A stretch of 64,000 nt of DNA. Source: Alnus glutinosa. Its lineage: Eukaryota > Streptophyta > Magnoliopsida > Fagales > Betulaceae. The DNA is taken from NCBI RefSeq assembly GCF_958979055.1, contig NC_084888.1, forward strand, positions 3,738,001 through 3,802,000. The letters run 5' to 3'. Below are positions 60,819-64,000 of this stretch, one piece after another; position 1 is the first letter of the stretch; each line of letters opens with the position of its first letter. The translations under genes were made by a program, and so were the position numbers. The notes beneath the pieces were generated by a model. The model worked only from the letters and a program-made list of their open reading frames with translations. It did no database searches and was not told where the DNA came from.

Positions 60819-61187
60819 ATGGCAGAAGTCGAAGAAGCTAAACGTCACGAGATCAACGCCACAAAAGCCGAAAACACCAATGTCTCATTCACAATCTGGC
60901 TGCCCTCGCAGGGGGTCCGTGACGCCGTGATCGTCCGCCTCACCAAAACCCTATCATCGTCATCCTCCTCCTCCGTCATTTCCAACTCCAAGCACTACGG
61001 CTCCGTCCCGGCCGACGAGGCCTCCGCCGCTGCCCGTGTCATTGAAGAGGAGGCATTCTCCGCCGCCTCTGCCGCTGATGACGACGTGGACAGAAGGATC
61101 GAGACCCTTGGAGTGTACGCGAAGGAGATCAGCAAGCGAACCCTCGAAATGCTCAAAGTTAGGGCTGCTCAGGTCTTCGTACGTTGA
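60819..61187 (+). CDS. WPP-domain protein (MAF1-like), short, WLP variant
   Basis: Single exon, 122 residues. The core, FTIWLPSQGVRDAVIVRL (24-41), then HYGSVPADEASAAARVIEEE and GVYAKEISKR, matches the WPP domain of plant nuclear-envelope proteins (WPP1/2, MFP1-attachment factor), which bind WIT proteins and RanGAP partners at the nuclear rim. The hallmark Trp-Pro-Pro is changed to Trp-Leu-Pro (27-29), and the protein ends soon after the domain, about 30 residues shorter than usual. It could be a diverged functional paralogue or a decaying copy; the frame is otherwise open. A Harbinger-like repeat begins just after the stop codon. Confidence 0.8.
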   Translation: MAEVEEAKRHEINATKAENTNVSFTIWLPSQGVRDAVIVRLTKTLSSSSSSSVISNSKHYGSVPADEASAAARVIEEEAFSAASAADDDVDRRIETLGVYAKEISKRTLEMLKVRAAQVFVR

Positions 61188-61217
61188 CCCAACTCTCCAG
61201 TTAAGCCCGATTCTTAT

Positions 61218-61910
61218 GGTTCGTTTGGGTATTGAATTTTGAGAATTATAATTGAATTTTAATTCTATTTACAAATATCGAGGTAAAAAATTGTGTTTGG
61301 ATGTTGAATTTTGAGATTGAAAAATATTATATTTTAATGGTAAGAAATGATTGGAAGTTTAAAAAGTTGTATATAATGATTGGTATTTTAAAAAGTTGTG
61401 TAAAATAATAATTTAAATAATAATAATTTATTATATATATATTCATTATTTAATTAAAAAATAAATTATTTTTTATTTTTTATTTTTTTTTTAAAAAAAA
61501 TATATTAAAAAAAAAAATGATGTAGGGGTGGCCGCGCGGCCACCCTCGCTGGTCGGGGGTGGCGCGCGGCCACCCCCAGTGGTCGGGGGAGGCCGCGCGG
61601 CCACCCCCAGGGGTCGGGGGTGGCCGCGCGGCCACCCCCATGGCAGCCACCCCTTGTTTTTTTAATTAATTTCTTTTAATTTTTTTTTATTTAAATTTGT
61701 ATTATTTTATTATTTATATGTGGGACTCACGCGCTTTTTGGGAGACAGCTTGTCCTGCGTGTGGGTCCAGCCATTACTCAAAATGTCAGTTTAGAATTCA
61801 AATGAAATTCGGGTCAAACTCGGGTATTTAAGCGGGTGAGCGGGTTTTAAAAAAAAAACCCGAGTGAAATAATTATTCCACTCTGTTGCCAAACACACAA
61901 TTACTTAGTC
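61218..61910. mobile_element. MITE-like insertion containing a GC-rich minisatellite
   Basis: Starts 'ggttcgtttgggta' and ends near 'ccaaacacaca', ends similar to the Harbinger-like elements in HOS15 introns. AT-rich flanks surround the palindromic repeats at 61525-61655. The exact boundaries and target-site duplication are uncertain. Confidence 0.45.
61525..61655. repeat. Palindromic GC-rich minisatellite
   Basis: About four tandem units of roughly 31 bp, most centred on the self-complementary gtggccgcgcggccac, separated by 'cagtggtcggg'-type spacers. It is an isolated island of GC in AT-rich DNA. Confidence 0.9.
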
Positions 61911-63026
61911 TGATTTTTTCTTGTCTTGTCTTTGTTTGCAATGCCGGTATGCTGGTACTGTGAACTAGATTGATTTGAAGCCAATTTTGGGTGGAATGTT
62001 CATAATTCAGAAAGTATGTCATTAATAATAGTTTCGCTTGAGCTTTTGTTGCTTGAAGATATATAGGATGCCAAATAGAACTTCGACGAAGGTAATTGGA
62101 TCCAAATATGTCAATTTGTGCTCCATGATTGCATTTACTGTGACGTTCTTTGGTTTATAAATGCATCACTCTATGACACACAGCACTCTTTCTCCTCCCT
62201 ATTGGTCTGTGACTCTGCGATGTTTCGGTATATACGTGTGACTAGAGTATTAGTCTTACATCAAATAGAATTAAGAGAAAGGAATGCTTAGTCTAATTTG
62301 CCCCCAAACTTGTATCCAAATTTATAGGATTAAGCTTTTTTTAAGTTAAAGTCATTTACCTCTCAAAGAAGAGAAGTGGTAAGTTATTTATTTATTTATT
62401 TTTATTATTAATTTTATTTCATTTTATGTAGAAATGAAAAGGCAGATGAGAGGCTACTCTCAGGGGTGCTGGAGGGCTGACTGTGCAAGTCATCCTTCTG
62501 TTGGGAGTAATGGCATGAGTTATCTCATTTTCACTGCCACGGTGGCCGCACGAGCCTCCCTTCATTTGGGGTGGCCGCTTATGCCACCCCTTTACTAAGG
62601 AATGGTTGCTCGAACCACCCTACTTCTAGCGGTGAGTGTCCCCCTTTTACTAAGGAATGGCAACAGATTTCGATTAGCTCCAACAAAGTTTTATTAGCAC
62701 CAAAGAGTTCTTTCTTGCGTTGTCGAGTTATTCTTGGTTCGTTGACAAGTACTGAAGATCGTTTAGTTTAATTGTTTCAAAATATGTGATTTGAAAAACG
62801 GCGACTTTAGAATAAAATTAATGAAAACATAATATTTTAAAGCGTAATTAAACATCTAAAAGTGCACTCATTACCTATGATTTAAAAATGTGAAAAAGGA
62901 CAATTTTTTTTTCTAACACATTGTACACTCTTAAACATGATATGATTTTGTTTGATAACAGGCTTTTAACCTGACACACGGACTTTAAATTGCAGATCGT
63001 TTAGTGGGCCAATTGTCCTAATCTAT
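61911..63026. other. Intergenic, no gene seen
   Basis: AT-rich sequence with a short repeated motif (tttactaaggaatgg near 62591 and 62648). No protein family recognised in any frame. Confidence 0.6.
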
Positions 63027-63226
63027 AGTTTTTCGTTGGTCTTTATGATAATCTAACCCTTAAATCATTCAATTAGCTATTAATTTTTTCAGTGGTACAG
63101 TGGATTTGGATAAGAACAACGCATAATAAGTTTTTCGTTGGTCTTTATGATAATCTAACCCTTCAATCATTCAATTAACTATTAAAAATTTCAGTGGTAC
63201 AGTGGATTTGGATAAGAACAATGTAG
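63027..63226. repeat. Tandem duplication, period 102 bp
   Basis: Two copies (63027-63128 and 63129-63226), each starting agtttttcgttggtctttat, over 90% alike by eye. Just beyond the 3' end of the MEE59-like gene. Confidence 0.9.
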
Positions 63227-63394
63227 AAGTTGTTGGTTGCGTTATTCAAAAGCCAGTAAGCCAATATGCGGATTTTTTAAGCTGTCACCAAACACATCCT
63301 TATCTGAGCTTTATCCAGTAACACCGAACAGTAAAAGTAAAAGTTGGTACAAGCCCTTCTCAAAGTCTCCACTGCCCCGCCGCCGCCGGCATAT

Positions 63395-63956
63395 CTAAGA
63401 ACTCTCGCTCCGATTTGGCTTTGAGGAGACAAAGACCTGTGATCATTAAAAAACCAAAACAATAGTTACTTTACGAAAGAAGATAATTGTCCATTAATCG
63501 ATCTATTGTGCGTTAAATCTTGTATCTTCCATTACGAGATTCTAATAACAACCATCAAAAGCAATACCTGATCTTCATCGACGTTTGGAACCCAATCGTT
63601 TGTCGCAGGATTGCTTCTGAAGCTAGTGTACGCCGCCATCCCACCTGCGCCATCATGGCCTTTCTGCAACCGAATGTCATCAGATCCACCTTCACCTCCT
63701 TCCCCCGCCACCCTTATAAACCCACTTCCAGTCTGTTTAGTCAAAAAAAAAAAAAAAAAACCCAAACCCAAAAGAATTCAAACTTTAAAAACCGAAATAT
63801 AGGAAGTTAAATCTCGCTGAAAGAAATTAATAAAAAATAAAAAGATTGATATGGAACCGTGTGATGCTGTTTGTCAACGGACTGTAGCTCGCTGTAGTAA
63901 TGGGTCTCCACAAACTCATCTTGCACCTCGATAACTCCCTCTGCCGGTACTATAAC
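63395..63956 (-). CDS. 3' part of a small plant protein, possibly MEE59-like (partial)
   Basis: Three 3' exons: 63858-63956 (33 codons), 63568-63732 (55 codons) and 63395-63436 (14 codons with stop), all phase 0 with GT/AG borders. The gene continues past the right edge of the window. Readable stretches are VIVPAEGVIEVQDEFVETHY, TGSGFIRVAGEGGEGG, SNPATNDWVPNVDEDQ and VFVSSKPNRSESS. The sequence is acidic and glycine-rich with no domain I can name. I associate it, with limited confidence, with Arabidopsis MEE59 (maternal effect embryo arrest 59, At4g37300), partly because ELI1 (At4g37380) and GH3.2 (At4g37390) resemblances occur in this window. Function unknown. Confidence 0.65.
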
Positions 63957-64000
63957 CTGCCAATCTTAAAGCGTTCGGAGAGATCAATTACAAGGAACAA

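Noticed and set aside
1-64000. CRISPR arrays, prophage, operons or bacterial defence systems
   Set aside because: No such structure; the direct repeats are microsatellites, minisatellites or large tandem duplications in a plant nuclear genome.

Overview
This is an AT-rich nuclear window from a eudicot plant, probably a woody one. The intron-rich genes belong to plant-specific families (GH3, DYW-type PPR, NFD6-like, WPP, EAR-motif C2H2 zinc finger), and the intergenic DNA is full of SINEs, LINE 3' ends, MITEs and microsatellites. No bacterial or viral gene, CRISPR array or rRNA was seen.

Left half (1-37.9 kb): a tandem array with a period of about 17 kb. Each unit reads, left to right, an intergenic block 'A' (about 5 kb), an auxin-inducible GH3 gene on the minus strand, and an intergenic block 'B' (about 7-9 kb). 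Copy 1 is 1-17007 and copy 2 is 17008-32166. A third, partial copy holding only A is 32167-37922 and ends inside the last codons of a C2H2 zinc-finger gene. Both GH3 genes (4976-7686 and 21982-24692) are intact, have three exons and encode the same 598-residue protein. Within 1-8552 versus 17008-25558 the only differences I found by eye are microsatellite and homopolymer lengths. Beyond that point the B blocks, and the A blocks of copies 2 and 3, are clearly diverged and carry different transposon insertions. A 22-bp fossil of the zinc-finger gene's 3' end, including its stop codon and C-terminal EAR motif, lies just downstream of each GH3 stop codon. It places the duplication breakpoint and shows that GH3 took over the zinc-finger gene's 3' flank.

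Right half (37.9-64 kb): single-copy genes. They are the EAR-type C2H2 zinc finger (minus), a 6.5-kb gene-poor gap, an NFD6-like mitochondrial protein (minus), an intronless DYW-type PPR editing factor resembling ELI1 (plus), a 14-exon HOS15/TBL1-type LisH-WD40 co-repressor (minus, 48968-58509), a short WPP-domain gene with a WLP variant (plus), and the 3' end of a gene tentatively called MEE59-like (minus, running off the right edge). The HOS15 introns hold a PIF/Harbinger-like element carrying a galacturonosyltransferase-like gene fragment, another Harbinger-like MITE, a SINE and a LINE 3' end.

Functional links: GH3 conjugates IAA to amino acids and is normally induced by auxin; the promoter here has AuxRE-type and bZIP-type sites. 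The zinc finger (EAR motif) and HOS15 (histone deacetylase co-repressor) both belong to transcriptional repression. ELI1-like, NFD6-like and possibly MEE59-like serve organelles or embryo development. From memory, GH3.2, ELI1 and MEE59 lie close together on Arabidopsis chromosome 4, so part of this order may be ancestral. Coordinates come from reading by eye; exon borders were checked for GT/AG and phase.
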